Made by a program: the position numbers and the translations under genes
Part shown: in pieces, positions 17,668 through 27,773 of the stretch
Layout: each line of letters starts with the position of its first letter
Numbering within the stretch: position 1 is the first letter of the stretch
Notes under the pieces: model-generated
The model's input: the letters and a program-made list of their open reading frames with translations, nothing else
Database searches by the model: none
What the model was told of the DNA's origin: nothing
Source of the DNA: Candidatus Latescibacterota bacterium
Lineage (GTDB): Bacteria; Krumholzibacteriota; Krumholzibacteriia; WVZY01
Length of the DNA stretch: 64,000 nt
Reading direction: 5' to 3'
NCBI GenBank assembly: GCA_011772205.1
Contig: WVZY01000020.1
Span: 30,421-94,420 of the forward strand

Positions 17668-20600
17668 TTATGCGCGTTCCCCTTCCGGCACTCCTCCCAC
17701 CACATCATCTCTGCGAGGGAATAGATGCCCGCATTCCTCCAGTTTCTCCAAAAATGCATCCACAATATTCGGATCGAAAAACGTTCCCGAGCGGTGCCTG
17801 ATCACATCCTTAGCCTCATCCAAGGTGTATTTCTTCTGATAGGGACGATTCGATATCAATGCTCTGAGAGAGTCGGCAACTCTGAGGATTCTGGCCTCTA
17901 TGGGAATTGCTTCCCCCGATAATTTGCCCGGATACCCCGTCCCATCGAAATTCTCATGATGGTACAAAATTATATCCCGAATATTGCGGGCCATCTCGAA
18001 TGTTTTGAGCATTTCGGCGCCTTGCACCGTATGCTGTTCGATTGCTTTCCGATCCTTTGCAGACAGTTCAAAAGGCTTTTTGATGATGTGATAACCGACT
18101 TTCGAAAGACCCAGATCATAAACGCTCATAAGGTAGCGGAGAGAGGACTGCTGCTCCTCGCCTAGGCCCAGTTTCTTGGCGACTTTGCTCACAAGCTCCG
18201 TGATCCCCTCCGCATTCTGAACATCGATGTAACGCTTCACATCGAGAATTGCTTTGAAAGTCGCCCTGACCTCGCTGAAATCGATCGAGGTTTCGACGAA
18301 TCTGCCCAGCTTGACCAGGGCCGCACTAAGTCTCTCTGCAAAAAGCTCAAGAAGCTTACAGTCTTCGGCATCGAACCTCGCCTTGCTGATGTGGTTTGCA
18401 ACGTTCACCACGCCGACGACTTGCTCCTCTTTCATTATCGGCACGGACAGGAACGAATTCGATTCGTACAGAAAATCATTGTTCTTTCTCATAAGCCTTG
18501 GATCTTTTTCAATATCCTGTACCAGCCAAGACTTTCCCTCCCGCAGTATCCGACCGGCAATTCCTTCGCCCGCTTTCAGTTTGGCGTGCTCGACAACCTC
18601 TTCATCGAGACCAATGGCGGACTCGACCCTCAGTTCTCTCTCAGTATCGTCGAATAGCATGATCGAGACTCGCTTGGCACCAACGAGTTCAGCCACCAGC
18701 TCCACTAGCAACTCCATATAGCGCTCGACCTCGAACCGGTGAACCATCTCCCCGAGATTCAGTAGCTGAGAACGAACAACCACTTCTTTTTTAGGCAGTA
18801 CTATTATGAACCGGGAACCGCGGTCAGGGTGGTTTTCAACCCAAATCCGCCCATCATGCCAGTCCACAATGTTCTTGCATATCGCCAGGCCCAATCCCGG
18901 GCCACCGTACTTTCGCGTTGTCGATCCATCAACTTGATGAAAACGATCGAAGATCATGTCGATCTGTTCTTCGGGGATCCCGATTCCATCATCCTCTACA
19001 ATGATTCGGGCGGAAAGCGTTTCGTTCTCGAGCCTTATCCAGACATTTCCTCCGTCGGGCGTGAATTTCGAAGCGTTGTGCAGGAGGTTGATGATCAGCT
19101 GCTTCATGAGTTCTCTTTCTGCGCGAATCGTAACTTCCGAATCCGGCAGCTCTTGATGGAGAGTTATGTTTTTTTGTTTGAAATTCTTCTCCATCTCCTT
19201 GGCGGCAATTGTGATGGTCTCGTTGAGACTGCAAGGAGTTCTTTCGAATTTGATCGCGCCCGATTCCATCTGAGAAAAGTCGAGAATATCTTCGATGAGT
19301 GTCATAAGACGCCCGCTTTCCTCTTCTATCACAACGAGGAATTCTCTGAGAATTTTTCTTTCTACTTGGTCCACGTTCTTCAATAAGGTCTCACAGTATG
19401 CTTTGATCGAAGTCAGCGGCGTCCTGAATTCGTGGGAAACGGTCGCAATGAAGTTGGCCTTCATCTTATTCAGGCCTGAGATTTTCGAGGTATATGATTT
19501 GAGCTTCTCGTTTTTGCTTTCGAGCTCTCCAAAGAGATTTGCGTTTCTGATCGCTGCCACAGCGAGGGACGCGACGCTTTCCAGATTTTCGATCACTTCC
19601 GCTATGGAGACGTTCGCATTTTCGGGATTTTCCACGGACAAGTAGCCGATCGTTCCAGATCCTTCTTCAGTCAGAGGTACTATAAGAAGGTCGATATCTC
19701 CCCACGCATTGCCGACCAACATGGACTCGCCCTCCTCTGGGGCTTCGCCCGACTCCCCTTCCCGGCTGAGTGAACTCTGGCGGAAGAAATAGCTTTTGCT
19801 CATACGGAATTTTGCCTCGATCATTTTTTCATACTCCGCCTGAGGCATGCGATAGCTCAGAACGGTCTCCCTTACTTCTTCATTCAGACCTGCATATGCC
19901 CGTGTTTCAAAGCTATGTGTCTTCTCGTTCAAAAGACGGAGAATCACCGTTTTGAATCCGAGGTTCTCCCTGACGAGATCAACTATCATCTGGAGCAGTT
20001 CGCCGAGTTCTTTCCGCTTTTGAATAGTCAGACCGATATGGAGAACCTTCTCTAGATTCTCCACCCGCTTCGCTAGGGAGAGAGTTTGTTCCTTCTGCCG
20101 CTTGATCAACACATTGTTGTCTTCGTAAACATCTGATGCGATTTTACTCAGTTTCGCGAGTTCTTCTTTTGCCCTCGTCATTTCCTCCATGCTGGCATCG
20201 GACTTGTTCTTATAATAAAGCCCAAGACGCATGTTATGCGAATGCAGCAATGCCAACCCACTAAACAGCAAGAGGAGGTCTGCGAGCATTGAGATCGTCC
20301 TAAACGCTCCCACTCCGGTGTGGAATGCCATCGCGGCAAACATTGCAAGCCATGAAACAGCAAGCCAAGGGATCGAAATATAGAGCCCCCGCCTTTGTTC
20401 TGGACCAAATCCATGGACGATTTCGAAAATGAACATAACCGGCCTAGCCATTGCAGTGAAAAGCGCCATATTGACGATTCCGATAGCCGTAAGTGATAGC
20501 GCACCTGCTTGGGTCAAGAAAAAGCAGGTAAATCCTCCTGCAACAAAGAGGTACCCCGTCTGTTGGAGAAGAATGGCCTCCTCGCTCGCACCCTCCGGAT

Positions 20601-20937
20601 TTTCTGGAGAGGGGTGGTGGTTCTCGTGCGCGGGGGTGTACTGCACCAGCAGCTTGGTCAAACCGAAAGCAGCGAAAATGAGACTCATCAGGTTTAGCGC
20701 CGCCCAGAGTGTTTCAGGAAACAAGCGCCCACCGTCGATCGCACTCATGAAAGCGAAAGCAAGGCCCCTCGCTAACAAGAAAGTCAGGACGGCAAGAAAT
20801 ATCAGCTCGTAAACTCTGTGTTGGACGACCTTTCTTCCCTTTATGAGATCATACAACACGAGGAGGGACAGAATCACAGCGAGGAACATATAAGCGGCGC
20901 CCCATTCGAGTGAGATGATTCTATTCGCAACTTCCAT
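17668..20937 (-). CDS. Membrane histidine kinase fused to a GAF and a degenerate HD-GYP domain
   Basis: A 1089-residue hybrid. Order of parts: about seven transmembrane helices (residues 15-235, 7TM-like), coiled coil (250-300), GAF domain (about 300-470), HisKA with SHEFRTPL (H502), HATPase with NLLHNASKF, DDGIGI and the G-box (610-715), a second GAF (about 735-880), and an HD-GYP-type domain (885-1070). In the last domain H969, the pair H993-H994 and DGTGYPG (998-1004) are kept, but the HD motif reads YD (Y940-D941). One metal ligand is therefore missing, and phosphodiesterase activity is doubtful. Kinase residues look intact. It pairs with the gene just upstream (30 bases), which has the same layout. 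Confidence 0.88.
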   Translation of the reverse strand: MEVANRIISLEWGAAYMFLAVILSLLVLYDLIKGRKVVQHRVYELIFLAVLTFLLARGLAFAFMSAIDGGRLFPETLWAALNLMSLIFAAFGLTKLLVQYTPAHENHHPSPENPEGASEEAILLQQTGYLFVAGGFTCFFLTQAGALSLTAIGIVNMALFTAMARPVMFIFEIVHGFGPEQRRGLYISIPWLAVSWLAMFAAMAFHTGVGAFRTISMLADLLLLFSGLALLHSHNMRLGLYYKNKSDASMEEMTRAKEELAKLSKIASDVYEDNNVLIKRQKEQTLSLAKRVENLEKVLHIGLTIQKRKELGELLQMIVDLVRENLGFKTVILRLLNEKTHSFETRAYAGLNEEVRETVLSYRMPQAEYEKMIEAKFRMSKSYFFRQSSLSREGESGEAPEEGESMLVGNAWGDIDLLIVPLTEEGSGTIGYLSVENPENANVSIAEVIENLESVASLAVAAIRNANLFGELESKNEKLKSYTSKISGLNKMKANFIATVSHEFRTPLTSIKAYCETLLKNVDQVERKILREFLVVIEEESGRLMTLIEDILDFSQMESGAIKFERTPCSLNETITIAAKEMEKNFKQKNITLHQELPDSEVTIRAERELMKQLIINLLHNASKFTPDGGNVWIRLENETLSARIIVEDDGIGIPEEQIDMIFDRFHQVDGSTTRKYGGPGLGLAICKNIVDWHDGRIWVENHPDRGSRFIIVLPKKEVVVRSQLLNLGEMVHRFEVERYMELLVELVAELVGAKRVSIMLFDDTERELRVESAIGLDEEVVEHAKLKAGEGIAGRILREGKSWLVQDIEKDPRLMRKNNDFLYESNSFLSVPIMKEEQVVGVVNVANHISKARFDAEDCKLLELFAERLSAALVKLGRFVETSIDFSEVRATFKAILDVKRYIDVQNAEGITELVSKVAKKLGLGEEQQSSLRYLMSVYDLGLSKVGYHIIKKPFELSAKDRKAIEQHTVQGAEMLKTFEMARNIRDIILYHHENFDGTGYPGKLSGEAIPIEARILRVADSLRALISNRPYQKKYTLDEAKDVIRHRSGTFFDPNIVDAFLEKLEECGHLFPRRDDVVGGVPEGERA

Positions 20938-20967
20938 CGCGATCCCCTTATGGATTGCTCAACGAGC

Positions 20968-23967
20968 TCAATTTGAAATGCTTTCCCTGAGCATTTCGCG
21001 GAACTCCTGGGCTTGATGGGCAGTGAGCTTTCCCTCTTCTCTCAAAACCTGGAGAAATGCATCCACGACTTCGGGATCAAACTGCTTATTTGCATTGTCC
21101 ACGAGCTCCTTCAGAGCAGCCCCCATCGGCATTCTCTTACGATATACACGATCAACCGTCATGGATTGATATGCGTCTATTACGGCGAGAATCCTGGCTC
21201 CTGTGGGTATCTCGTCCCCTTTTAGCCCCATGGGGTAACCCAGGCCATCCATTCGCTCGTGGTGATAGAGGATTATGTTGCTGACCAGCTCGACGAACTC
21301 GAGCGGTTTGATGAGTTCTTTCCCTGTACTCGGGTGTCGTTGAATTTGCTCGATTTCGTCATTCGTAAGGTTCAACGTTTTGTTTAGAATTTCATCGCTG
21401 ACCTTCGTCATGCCTATGTCATGAACGCTCGCTACATATTGAATAACTCTGACCTCTTTATCACTGAGGCCGAGCTTTCTGGATACGCGGACGGCGAGAT
21501 CGACGATCGTCTCGATCACGCCGGTCTTCATTTGTGCGTTCAGCATCTTTCTGAAGGCTTGCACGGTATCTTTGAGGAGAGCAGTAGAATCATCAACCGT
21601 ACGGACTCTCTCCAGCGCTTTGGATATTCTCTCTCCGAAAGATATCAAGAGATTCATATCATCCCTCGTGAACGGCATTCCCGAGGTCTTATTGTTCACA
21701 TTTATTACCCCCACAACCACTTCGCCGATGAAAAGCGGAACGCTTATAAGCGATGTAGTTTCATACTGAGGATTATTGGGGCATGCGTAGATCTCGTTTT
21801 CTTCTATGTTATCTATAAAAATCGGAACTCCACTCTTCGCCACCTTGCCGGAGATACCCTCCCCGATCTTCATCCGAGTCTGCTCGACGATCCACTCATC
21901 GAGCCCGTAGGAAACTTTGATAAAGAGCTCCGACCTGTTCTTGTCAAGGAGCATCAAAGAGACGGTTTTTGCAGATAAGAGCTCCGCGATCATCCTGATG
22001 ATCAATTCGAGCATCAGGTGAAGTTCATCCCTTGCATTTACCACTTCGGCTATATAACCGAGGAGATCGTTGTAGCAGTGCTCTTTAGGAATGGTAATTA
22101 TAAAATTGCTGCCTACGTTCTCCTCGCTTTCTACCGTGATCGTACCGCCATGTTGTTCGACGATATTCTTGACGATCGCCAACCCCAGCCCAACTCCTTC
22201 GTAACTCATGGTCTCATCGGACCGGACACGGAAGTATTTATCGAATATTCTCCCTATCTCCTCGCGTGGAATACCGATGCCCTCATCACTGACGGACGCG
22301 CTTATATCAACCGCACCTTCTTCAGCAGTAATTTTTATTTTCTTCCCTTTCTCGGAGTATTTCACTGCGTTGTTGATAAGATTGATGAAAACCTCCTTCA
22401 TAAGATCCTCGTCGGCATCGATATTAGGTAGATTCGGCGGAATATCTTTAACCACTTGGAGGTCCTTTTCATCAAGAGCCGGTTTCATCGTTGCGATTGC
22501 TTCAAGAACCAGATCATCTAGACTGACGTTTTTCCTGTCGAGGGATCTCTGGCCGAACTCGATTTTGGTAACATCGAGAATTCCATTTACGATTCGAATG
22601 AGCCTTTCAGTCTCTTTGGAAATGATTTCAAGGAACTGCTTGCTCTGTGGAAAATTCGGATCGTTACTATAGTTGCACAGCGTTTCAACGTACGCTTTGA
22701 TCGACGTTAAAGGTGTTCTCAATTCGTGCGAAACATGCAGTACGAAATCCGACTTCAGCGAGTTTGCTTTCTCCAAGCGAGCAACATCTTCTTCCAATGA
22801 GTTGATTTTTCTTTCGAGTGACTCGTATAACCGACTTTTTTCAATGGCTATAGAGAGCTGATTACTGAGGATCATTATCAGTCTCAAATGCTGATCCTCA
22901 AATCTCTTCGGCAAAAAGTCACCTGCAAGCATCAATCCAAAAACCTGATTGCCGGCGGTGAGGGGGCATCCAATGAATGAACGCATCCCACTCTGGACAA
23001 AAGCATCGCTCCCGCCGGATACACGCTCTAGCTTGACATCCTCGACTACCACTGGGGAATTGCGACTGCGAATCCACTCAGAAAGGCCGCTACGCTCTAG
23101 ATGATCGTTTAGCTTCGGATTATAACTCTGGCGCAGGCCCACAAAAATCGAGTTTGTAATTTCCTGCTTGCCGTTGAAGAGGATTATTCCGGCCCATGGT
23201 TGAGACAGAAGTATTGTCGCTTCTTTCGCAACGATCTTGAGAAGGGTATCGAGCGTTATCACGGAGTTGATACCCAGGCTGATATCATAGAGACGCGTTA
23301 ACTCGAGGATCTTGTCTTCGGATTCCTTGTCCTTTTTTCGGAGTCTCTCTACGGTAAGTTGAAGCCGATTTTGAAAAACTGAGGAGAGAAAGAGAACGAA
23401 ACCCATGAATGCGCATAGGACCAGGAGCGAACCGACATAATAATGGCCGCTCTCGAAAGCACTGCCTTGCGGAGAATAGCAGCTATGGTGTGGGATGATT
23501 CCGCGAAATTCGAGGAAACCCAATACAGCGACTAAGACAATCGCAGTGCAAAAATAATACAAGATATTCTGTTTCGAGGAGAATATGTAGCTTGCAAAGA
23601 ATAGGGGGACTGCAAGAAGAATAAGAAACGGACTTTCAAGCGTGCCGGTGAGGTATATCAGCGAAGCTACTACGATCAAATCGAGATAGCTTGAGTACCA
23701 GTGCACTGCGGTATCAACTTTTCTGCGCGCCCAAGAGCGTTTCGACCCAATCCACTCCCAAAGCCCTTTACCGTAATACTGGAAAACAGCAGCGCCAACG
23801 AATATAAAAAGTAGAGCATCAGAGTTGTAGTCGAAGCTTGCGAAGTATTTCGAGATGACCACGATGAGAAAGAAGGAAAAGAGCTCCACGAGGCGAAGGG
23901 AAATCACATTGACAGAGTCTCTTCTCCCAAAGGGTATGCTCGCGAATCTTCTAATGTCTGAATCCAT
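20968..23967 (-). CDS. Membrane histidine kinase fused to a GAF and an intact HD-GYP domain
   Basis: About 999 residues from the ATG at 23967 (a TTG two codons earlier is possible). Numbers here count from the TTG. Several transmembrane helices lie in residues 25-200, then GAF (225-385), HisKA with SHELRTPL (H416), HATPase with NLINNAVKYS and YEGVGLGLAI (520-630), GAF (640-790), and HD-GYP (800-975). The HD-GYP residues are complete: HD at 851-852, H880, HH at 904-905 and DGLGYP at 909-914. It should therefore be able to hydrolyse c-di-GMP. Kinase and HD-GYP domains in one chain, with a GAF between them, suggest that the same signal controls phosphotransfer and c-di-GMP breakdown (inference). 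Confidence 0.9.
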   Translation of the reverse strand: MDSDIRRFASIPFGRRDSVNVISLRLVELFSFFLIVVISKYFASFDYNSDALLFIFVGAAVFQYYGKGLWEWIGSKRSWARRKVDTAVHWYSSYLDLIVVASLIYLTGTLESPFLILLAVPLFFASYIFSSKQNILYYFCTAIVLVAVLGFLEFRGIIPHHSCYSPQGSAFESGHYYVGSLLVLCAFMGFVLFLSSVFQNRLQLTVERLRKKDKESEDKILELTRLYDISLGINSVITLDTLLKIVAKEATILLSQPWAGIILFNGKQEITNSIFVGLRQSYNPKLNDHLERSGLSEWIRSRNSPVVVEDVKLERVSGGSDAFVQSGMRSFIGCPLTAGNQVFGLMLAGDFLPKRFEDQHLRLIMILSNQLSIAIEKSRLYESLERKINSLEEDVARLEKANSLKSDFVLHVSHELRTPLTSIKAYVETLCNYSNDPNFPQSKQFLEIISKETERLIRIVNGILDVTKIEFGQRSLDRKNVSLDDLVLEAIATMKPALDEKDLQVVKDIPPNLPNIDADEDLMKEVFINLINNAVKYSEKGKKIKITAEEGAVDISASVSDEGIGIPREEIGRIFDKYFRVRSDETMSYEGVGLGLAIVKNIVEQHGGTITVESEENVGSNFIITIPKEHCYNDLLGYIAEVVNARDELHLMLELIIRMIAELLSAKTVSLMLLDKNRSELFIKVSYGLDEWIVEQTRMKIGEGISGKVAKSGVPIFIDNIEENEIYACPNNPQYETTSLISVPLFIGEVVVGVINVNNKTSGMPFTRDDMNLLISFGERISKALERVRTVDDSTALLKDTVQAFRKMLNAQMKTGVIETIVDLAVRVSRKLGLSDKEVRVIQYVASVHDIGMTKVSDEILNKTLNLTNDEIEQIQRHPSTGKELIKPLEFVELVSNIILYHHERMDGLGYPMGLKGDEIPTGARILAVIDAYQSMTVDRVYRKRMPMGAALKELVDNANKQFDPEVVDAFLQVLREEGKLTAHQAQEFREMLRESISN

Positions 23968-23976
23968 AATCAATAA

Positions 23977-24798
23977 TCAAGAGTCGGATTTTTGTTTCTG
24001 AAGCGTTGGCACCGTAATATAGACGGTTGTTCCTTGATTTGTTTTGCTTTTGATCGATACATCGCCTCCGTAAAGCTCTATGAGGCTGCGAACAAGTGTG
24101 AGGCCTAGTCCCGACCCGCTTACCTTTTCACTTGGGACCCTGACGAACGGGTTGAAAATCTTCTGGAGGTACTCCTCCGGTATTCCCACACCTGTGTCGA
24201 CAATCTGTATTTTGAAAATCTCTCGGGGTGTCGTCCCGCGCTTGTCCGGCGATCGCTTGACCGATACCTTAACCTCGGAGTTCTGTGGAGAGTAGATGAG
24301 GGCGTTCTCGACAACATTGACGAGGATCAGCTTGAGGGCATTCGGATTGAATTCAATATGCTTGGCGTTATCCGAAACGGATACCTTCACACGGCTCCGA
24401 GCGTGAAGCTTGACCGGGAAGTCGTCAACGACGCCGTCAACAAAACCTTGAATGTCGATTTTCCTGATATTTAAGTCCTCGTCCTCGTTGTCGATCCTGA
24501 GAAGTTCCAGAAAAAACTCGTTCAGTTCGTTGAGCAGCTCGCAATCTCCTCTGGCTTTCTTGATGTTTTCCACCGCGTCGCATCCCGCCCACATCTCCAG
24601 ATCTTCCAGAGCGAGATCCAGATAACCGCTGATTGCTGTCGTGGGGCGCTTGAGTTCATGCCCCATGATGAGACGGGTTGCAAGGAGGGTGCGCTTGTAC
24701 TTCTCGAGTCTCTGCCTCAAGCTGTCCGCTTCAGCTCTCGCTTCACCCAACAAACTCAACAGAACATCCGTTTTGGTGTTTTCAACATCAATCGTCAT
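23977..24798 (-). CDS. Soluble histidine kinase
   Basis: About 273 residues with no transmembrane helix: a coiled-coil N-terminus (ARAEADSLRQRLEKYKR), a HisKA-like segment with GHELKRPTTAISGY holding the phospho-His, and a HATPase domain with NVVENALIYS, DTGVGIPEEYL and GSGLGLTLVRS. The Lys-Arg after HEL, where most kinases have Arg-Thr or Lys-Asn, is a variant but keeps the Pro. The ATG at 24798 has a GGAG nine bases upstream; the frame also opens at a TTG (24819). It stands between the GGDEF regulator and the large kinases, with gaps of 36 and 9 bases. Confidence 0.88.
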   Translation of the reverse strand: MTIDVENTKTDVLLSLLGEARAEADSLRQRLEKYKRTLLATRLIMGHELKRPTTAISGYLDLALEDLEMWAGCDAVENIKKARGDCELLNELNEFFLELLRIDNEDEDLNIRKIDIQGFVDGVVDDFPVKLHARSRVKVSVSDNAKHIEFNPNALKLILVNVVENALIYSPQNSEVKVSVKRSPDKRGTTPREIFKIQIVDTGVGIPEEYLQKIFNPFVRVPSEKVSGSGLGLTLVRSLIELYGGDVSIKSKTNQGTTVYITVPTLQKQKSDS

Positions 24799-24834
24799 AA
24801 TTTCACGCTCCAGAAACAAGGATCCTGAGCCGGA

Positions 24835-25815
24835 TCAACGGCCCTTCCCTTTTTTTGCCGGACTGATTTCATCCTGCCTTCGTTCCTTCACAACCACACT
24901 GCCTTTTATTTTCTTCCCGTAGTTCTTCACTTCTTTTGCAATGTCGCTTATCTCAGCGAAGTGCTTGATTTTGTAATCGGTACTGATAACGAGCGCAATA
25001 GTGACTGCCATAAGTGGAACACGGTGAACATCTCCCTGCCTGCTCGTCACCTCGAGATATCCGCGCTCGACGTCGTCTTCGCTGAGAACAAACAGAGCGT
25101 TCTTATCGAACTCCTCGATGATGTGCTGGGCGATGAACTCCGCCCGAGCGGGAGCTGTCACCAAAACAAAGTCATCTCCGCCGATATGGCCGATAAAATC
25201 ATCTTTTGTCCCGAGTTTTTCGACCGTCCTCGACAGGACGCCGGCGAGAAATTCTATGATTTCATCGCCCTTTTGGTAGCCGTAGAAGTCGTTAAAGCCC
25301 TTGAAGTTATCGATGTCTATGTACAGAAACGCAAATGGCTTCCCCTGATCGATGCGGCTTTTCAGCTCGCGCTCGATCGCCGTGTTTCCAGGAAGCCCTG
25401 TGAGGGGGTTGGCCTCTTTTTGTCGTATGTTCCACTCGAGGACGTTTCTCACGCGCAAGAGAAGTTCCTCATTCGAATACGGTTTTATCAGGTAGTCGTT
25501 GGCCCCGCCTTCGAGACCCTTGACCTTTTCGTTGAGATCGCCCCGGGCGGTAAGCATAATGATCGGGATTTGATTCATCTTAAAATCTTCTCGCATTTTG
25601 CGACAAACTTCGAAGCCATCCATCTTTGGCATCATTACATCGAGAATCACGAGGTGAGGTTTCACCTCCCCAATAAGCTCCAACGCTTCCACACCGTCTT
25701 GAGCAGTGATGACCTGGTACCCAGCCTTTTCCAGAGTAAACTTCAATATTTGAAGAATATGCGGTTCATCATCGACGGCCAGAATTCGGTACGCCGCCTG
25801 ATCGGGTGTGAGCAT
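24835..25815 (-). CDS. Response regulator with GGDEF output domain
   Basis: A 326-residue protein with receiver and diguanylate cyclase-type domains. Receiver: D15-D16, phosphoacceptor D59, T89 and K111 are all present. Output: NPLTGLPGN (residues 136-144), FLYIDIDNFKGFND, and signature GGDDF at 212-216 in place of GGDEF/GGEEF. The I-site RxxD expected five residues before the signature is absent (TKDD instead), so no classic product inhibition is expected. Asp for Glu at the fourth position can be tolerated or can weaken catalysis; activity is uncertain. It is the first gene of the operon, 33 bases behind a predicted sigma-54 start. Confidence 0.9.
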   Translation of the reverse strand: MLTPDQAAYRILAVDDEPHILQILKFTLEKAGYQVITAQDGVEALELIGEVKPHLVILDVMMPKMDGFEVCRKMREDFKMNQIPIIMLTARGDLNEKVKGLEGGANDYLIKPYSNEELLLRVRNVLEWNIRQKEANPLTGLPGNTAIERELKSRIDQGKPFAFLYIDIDNFKGFNDFYGYQKGDEIIEFLAGVLSRTVEKLGTKDDFIGHIGGDDFVLVTAPARAEFIAQHIIEEFDKNALFVLSEDDVERGYLEVTSRQGDVHRVPLMAVTIALVISTDYKIKHFAEISDIAKEVKNYGKKIKGSVVVKERRQDEISPAKKGKGR

Positions 25816-25858
25816 CTCTCCTCCAACATGTCCAGTGGCTTGAAGTTATCAGAGAATT

Positions 25859-25874
25859 CGCAATAAATATGCCA
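25859..25874 (-). promoter_or_regulatory. Sigma-54 (-24/-12) promoter of the signalling operon
   Basis: The minus strand reads TGGCATATTTATTGCG. The invariant GG (25873-25872) and GC (25861-25860) are exactly ten bases apart, and the flanks fit TGGCAC-N5-TTGC. The start would be near 25848, giving a short leader to the ATG at 25815, which has a GGAGGAGAG just before it. Confidence 0.7.
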
Positions 25875-26015
25875 GGGTAGAGGCGGCCGGTTGTGACAGG
25901 ATAAGAGATGTTATTTGAACATATTACAAAAGGTTGGAAGGAGCACGCCGGGAGCGAAATTCGTGCCGCCTGGATCGAGGCACACTTGCACTTTGCCGTC
26001 CGGAATGCTCCGGAT

Positions 26016-27023
26016 TCAGGCCCAAGATGTCACCGGCCCACGGGCGAATACATCGAGGTCAAGGCCGTCATTTCGTCCACAGGAGAGCTGTTTTGCCGCG
26101 GCACAGGCCACCATCGCCGCGTTATCCGTGCAGTACTGGATGAGCGGTGCGTGATAGGTCATTCCCTCTTTCTCGCAGTGAGTCTTGAGGCATTTTCGCA
26201 GGGAACCGTTTGCGGCAACACCGCCTGCAAGGTATGCGTGTGCAATCTTATGCTTCTTCGCGCACGCAATCGTCTTTTGAACGAGCACATCGACGATCGC
26301 TTCTTGTGCGGATGCGGCGATGTCGGCGATCGTTTGCTGATCGAGTGAATTGCGGCTCTCGATATAGAGCCTCACAGCTGTTTTGAGCCCCGAGAAGCTG
26401 AAATCGAATTCGTTCTTACCCAGCATAGCCCTCGGGAAATGAACCGCATCCTTATTGCCCGGTTTGGCCGCTTCTTCGACAGCTGGACCTCCAGGGAAAC
26501 CGAGGCCGAGAAGCTTGGCGATTTTGTCAAACGCCTCTCCAGCCGCATCGTCACGTGTCGTTCCGAGGAGTGTGTAGCGTCCTGCGCAATCCACCCTGTA
26601 CAGACACGTATGTCCCCCGGAGACAACGAGAACGAGACATGGATACCGAAGCTCTTCCAGCTGGAGCTCATTTGCCAGGATATGCGCTTCGATATGGTGC
26701 ACGCCGACAATCGGGATTTGCAGAGCCATAGCCAGCGCTTTGGCGAAGCCCACGCCGACTAGAAGAGAACCGAGAAGCCCGGGACCGTTGCTAACGCCGA
26801 TGCCGTCGATCGCGTGTTCATCCACTTTATCCCGCGCGAGCAACTCGGCAAAAACAGGAAGAAGCGTTTTTAGATGTTGTCGCGAGGCGATTTCCGGGAC
26901 GACACCTCCATACTTCTCATGGACGAGCTGGTTCGCCGTGAGGACTTCGATTACACCTCTCTCCGGGGAGAACAGCGCAAGCGACGTGTCGTCGCAAGAA
27001 GTTTCGATTCCAAGCACGATCAT
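26016..27023 (-). CDS. tsaD: tRNA N6-adenosine threonylcarbamoyltransferase
   Basis: TsaD transfers the threonylcarbamoyl group to A37 of ANN-decoding tRNAs. The protein opens MIVLGIETSCDDTSLALF and has the iron-binding HxxxH in HHIEAHILANEL. It also shows VSGGHTCLY, the DDAAGEAFDKIAKLLGL signature and AGGVAANGSLR. Length is 335 residues, as expected. It follows glnB by 79 bases and ends 142 bases before the sigma-54 promoter of the signalling operon. The start lacks a strong ribosome-binding site. Confidence 0.96.
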   Translation of the reverse strand: MIVLGIETSCDDTSLALFSPERGVIEVLTANQLVHEKYGGVVPEIASRQHLKTLLPVFAELLARDKVDEHAIDGIGVSNGPGLLGSLLVGVGFAKALAMALQIPIVGVHHIEAHILANELQLEELRYPCLVLVVSGGHTCLYRVDCAGRYTLLGTTRDDAAGEAFDKIAKLLGLGFPGGPAVEEAAKPGNKDAVHFPRAMLGKNEFDFSFSGLKTAVRLYIESRNSLDQQTIADIAASAQEAIVDVLVQKTIACAKKHKIAHAYLAGGVAANGSLRKCLKTHCEKEGMTYHAPLIQYCTDNAAMVACAAAKQLSCGRNDGLDLDVFARGPVTSWA

Positions 27024-27101
27024 GATGCGTCATTTATCGAGAAAGAATGACATGGGTTGATATCGGAGCAAGCTGATGCCGGAGGGGTGGGCGTGAAAAA
27101 G

Positions 27102-27773
<672 letters not shown>

